Positions 29,842 to 32,421 of a DNA stretch of 32,421 bases are shown here, piece by piece; position 1 is the stretch's first letter, and every line of letters starts with the position of its first letter. This DNA is from Gnetum montanum (lineage: Eukaryota; Streptophyta; Gnetopsida; Gnetales; Gnetaceae). The translations under genes were made by a program, and so were the position numbers. The stretch lies in assembly GCA_015680685.1 (NCBI GenBank), contig MNCI01002228.1, forward strand, positions 714 through 33,134, given 5' to 3'. The notes under the pieces were generated by a model. It saw only the letters and a list, made by a program, of their open reading frames with translations, had not been told where the DNA came from and did not search any database.

Positions 29842-30784
29842 TGATGAGTGGCGAGGTACCCCTACACTCAACCATACGAATATGAGCGTGCACACGCGAC
29901 CCGGTCAAACTCCGCAGACTAAATGCCTTAACGCCACAAGAAACACTTGGGGTTAATCGTTCGTTTTCTTCCCAGGCTTGCTTGTAAGTGTCACGGTGTA
30001 TGGTTAAGCAAGTCTGAGGTATGTGATTTTTTTCGTATTTTTCGGTTTATCTTCTATGCTATCAGAGGAAAGGGTTGAGAAACTAAGCTAACTCTAACTA
30101 ATGTCCTAAGTCTAAGTTAACTAGCGTCAGCATCCGTTCCCACTTACCGGACACACCCTGAACTATGCAACTGTGGCTTACCAAACGCTAATCGTTACTG
30201 GGATCACCACATGTAACGCCAGTGCTCAAAGTGGTCGTACTGAGGCACCTATTCAGCTTAAGTGTGATAAGTAGCCGATTCCTTAGCTAGCCGTACACAC
30301 CCGTAGGTGCTCGTAACTAAGTCGTACCTATCACACGTTCTAGCCTAGCAATGAGTAGCTGATTCCTTGACTAGCCGTACACGTCCGTAGACGCTCGTAA
30401 TCAAGTCGTACTTGTGCGCACTAGGAAAGCAGTAAATAAACAATAATTAAAACCATGTACTGCAAGGTTTATCCAATCAAGTTCGTCTTTGTTGCCGTAC
30501 ACAACTTGGGTTCAGGTTACAAGTTGCTTGAATAAAGAGCCGTTCACTCTAGGACTCCTACTACGGGCACATGGGAAAAATTCGGACTCTGGAGTGATCA
30601 ATCTGCCAGAGCTTCGCTACTTCTAGCTAGGATTGGGAAATGAAGGGAGTGCTGCCTCTTATTTATAGATATGGCGGCAGGATGCGATATCGCGTACACG
30701 ATATCGCAGGGGAAGACGCGATATCGCATACGCGATATCGCATGGGATGCGATATCGCGGCCCAGTGCATGTCGCGTCTCATCA
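29842..30784 (-). repeat. LTR D (3' LTR of a minus-strand Athila-like element)
   Basis: 943 bp with perfect 7-bp terminal inverted repeats (TGATGAG...CTCATCA), colinear with the split LTR of element 1 but clearly diverged. A PPT on its right side shows that the element body lies to the right and that this is its 3' LTR. It has two copies of an 84-bp unit (CCGTACAC at 30291, CCGTAC at 30375), and a TATA at 30659-30667. Confidence 0.8.
30659..30758 (-). promoter_or_regulatory. LTR D core promoter: TATA with five GCGATATCGC boxes
   Basis: TATAAATAA on the minus strand at 30667-30659. Upstream in U3, palindromes lie at 30684, 30698, 30718, 30732 and 30749; four are exact GCGATATCGC and one is ACGATATCGC. 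This is the best-preserved array of its kind in the window. Confidence 0.6.
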
Positions 30785-30799
30785 TACCCCCATGACTAA
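30785..30799 (-). other. Polypurine tract beside LTR D
   Basis: The minus strand reads TTAGTCATGGGGGTA directly before TGATGAG. It is the same motif as at 26706-26719. Confidence 0.7.
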
Positions 30800-32421
30800 A
30801 TGAAAACTCGTTCTCGAGTTTCTTACAATGATATCAGGTAGGTATGGGATTATTAGGGGAAACGGAACTAATGGGGTGACATGTGAACAATCTTTATTAC
30901 AAAACTTGATAAAAATTGGTGTTCATGACAACAAGGGTGAACACCTTATTACAATGACATCAGGCCATAGTTGGCAGCTGAGAGAAAAGAGGAGAGAGAA
31001 TAGAAGAGAAGAAGAGAGAAGAGTCTTGTTGCTGCCAACTCCTAGATTGAGCCTTCCGTTGTCCATCCGTAAGCGCATTATCAATTCTGCTCCTTGCATA
31101 GCGGCTTCAATGCTGCTCCACTTCAATTGTTTGCTCCAGATCCATTCCATTGTTGTATGATGACCATCTGCACCCACAACAGAATCATATATTAGCAAGG
31201 GTAATTGAATCATTAAGTAAATCATACCTTGCTTCGGGTTAGGGTCCTTGGCTAAGTTGTGGTATGGCTAATATGGATCTGGGAAAATGTAGATGATGAC
31301 TACCAAAGGTATAGGGGTTAGGAAGAAAAACGAAAAAATCTGGGGCTTAGGATAAAAATTGAAAAATCAGGCCCCGTACCCCCATGACTAATCGCGAACC
31401 TCCGATAGCATTAGAATGGAGAACAAAAAGGAGTAGGAAAGATAGGTAAAAAGGGACAACTATGGCATCGGTGAAGGGGATGTCATGATGGAAATGAACG
31501 AAAAATATTAATTAATTGCAAAAATGTTAAGGAAAAGAAGTTAACTAATGTTCCAAATAGGAATGTCAGTGGGTCCTCCCCAAAGCAGGCTCATGCCCTT
31601 AATGCCCTGACAATCCCACATTCAAAGAGTCTGTGGGCTCTGGGAATGTCCTTTGGAATAAGAGTTAAGGTCTTAACCGTAAGAATTTACCAAAATGAAA
31701 ATAAAGCATCAACCAAAGTATATACAATGATACCACCGGCAATGAGGTGAACAATGGAAAGAAGGATGGAAAGAAGAGAAATGGAAGGGAATCCCAAGAA
31801 CAAGGTGGTGTACAGCCCCTTGTGTGTTTTATGATTAATGTCACTTGGCGAATCTCATTCCAACTCAGGCCTCAAACCAACCACTTCCAGTGACTTCACA
31901 TCAATGCATTTGGTCAAACCATCCACTTGGATAACAAGGATGCATCTTCGAAGAGCCACCACCATTCCGACGAAACGAAGGAGAGAATGGGAAGTAAGAA
32001 GGGCCTTAGTTAGAGAGAAGACTTTGGTTCCATAACTAGTGCTTGCAGCCCAAATTTTATTTCGTCTAAGGGGTGTGCTTTGAATCCTCACTTTTGTGTT
32101 TTGCTTTTTTCTTCTCTCTCTCTTTTTTTTATCCGTTTTGTGTTTTTATGCGTGGGGACCACACCATGCAAAGACTTCTTATTTTTATTGTCTCAGCTTC
32201 CGATTATTGGGTAACATCGGAATGGTAAGAAAACCCAAGAAGAAAACATCCAAGCACCCAAGTGAATGACCAACACAAAAACATCAAGTTCCCTTGAAGT
32301 CACACCCTTTGCAATCCTTGAGTTCTTCCTTAGTTTGAGAAATGCCCAGTCACTTGTTTATTGAAGTTTTTATTAAGAAGGAACTGTACATTTCCAAGCC
32401 AAGGGAAACCATAGACTTGAT
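30800..32421 (-). mobile_element. 3' internal region of element D (partial), no conserved protein
   Basis: This follows the PPT and LTR D on the element strand. From about 31560 on it matches the reverse complement of 22015-22935. It holds a second exact copy of the PPT 15-mer at 31377-31391, a GA-rich patch (30980-31020), and short ORFs (31225-30923, 32091-31855) I cannot assign. An env-like or non-coding 3' region of an Athila-type element is possible, but no membrane or fusion motif was seen. Confidence 0.45.
31377..31391 (-). other. Internal duplicate of the polypurine tract
   Basis: TACCCCCATGACTAA is identical to 30785-30799, 592 bp away, but is followed on the element strand by CGGGGCC instead of an LTR. 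Element 1 has a comparable motif at 194-207. Confidence 0.5.

Noticed and set aside
30980-31020. GA-rich patch as a functional element
   Set aside because: It is simple low-complexity purine sequence without a neighbouring LTR boundary.
30923-31225. 100-codon minus-strand ORF as an env-like protein
   Set aside because: No signal peptide, fusion or transmembrane pattern typical of env-like proteins was clear.

Overview
This window looks like plant nuclear DNA made almost entirely of nested, decayed Ty3/gypsy LTR retrotransposons, with a LINE fragment. Plant origin is inferred from a primer-binding site matching the plant tRNA-Asp 3' end, Tat-type and Athila-like polyproteins, and short GT-AG introns of about 75-100 nt. 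The species cannot be named. No intact single-copy host gene, rRNA, tRNA or CRISPR was seen.

Layout. (1) 1-4152 and 21043-21637: an Athila-like element on the minus strand (element 1) with gag, protease, a tRNA-Asp-type PBS and a 5' LTR. Its LTR is split by (2), a 16.9-kb Tat-lineage element (element 2, minus strand, 4153-21042). Element 2 has two 1.55-kb LTRs, gag (19479-16814), protease (16758-15946), RT, RNase H, a second archaeal-type RNase H and integrase (10853-7388), a minisatellite-bearing 3' UTR, and a PPT. (3) 21638-29841: remnants of related plus-strand elements: a 3' internal region, an LTR-like block, a decayed coiled-coil ORF, PPT plus LTR A, a LINE reverse-transcriptase fragment, and LTR B with a decayed PBS. 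(4) 29842-32421: 3' LTR, PPT and 3' internal region of another minus-strand element (D) related to element 1.

The most interesting object is inside element 2. Between protease and RT, where Ogre-type Tat elements carry a spliced intron, about 5.1 kb holds a gene on the opposite (plus) strand. I could thread eight exons (11316-15395) through seven GT-AG introns, all phase-compatible, to give an open frame of about 1,098 codons interrupted by six TAG codons. Exons 2-3 resemble a plant FCP1/HAD-like phosphatase domain that has lost catalytic aspartates. Later exons encode an unrecognised helical region, a coiled coil and an acidic tail. On the retroelement strand, a good 3' splice site before RT and a fair 5' splice site after protease would join protease to RT in frame and remove the whole antisense gene. 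Sense intron and antisense gene therefore fit each other: the sense transcript drops the passenger, while unspliced genomic RNA keeps the passenger's introns because they cannot be spliced in antisense.

All copies look dead. In element 2, 14 of 16 in-frame nonsense codons I located are TAG and none is TGA, as expected if CAG codons decayed under CHG methylation. Each LTR family carries its own short CpG-containing inverted or palindromic box array upstream of a TATA box, and the GCGTAA hexamer of the Tat LTR recurs beside the antisense gene.
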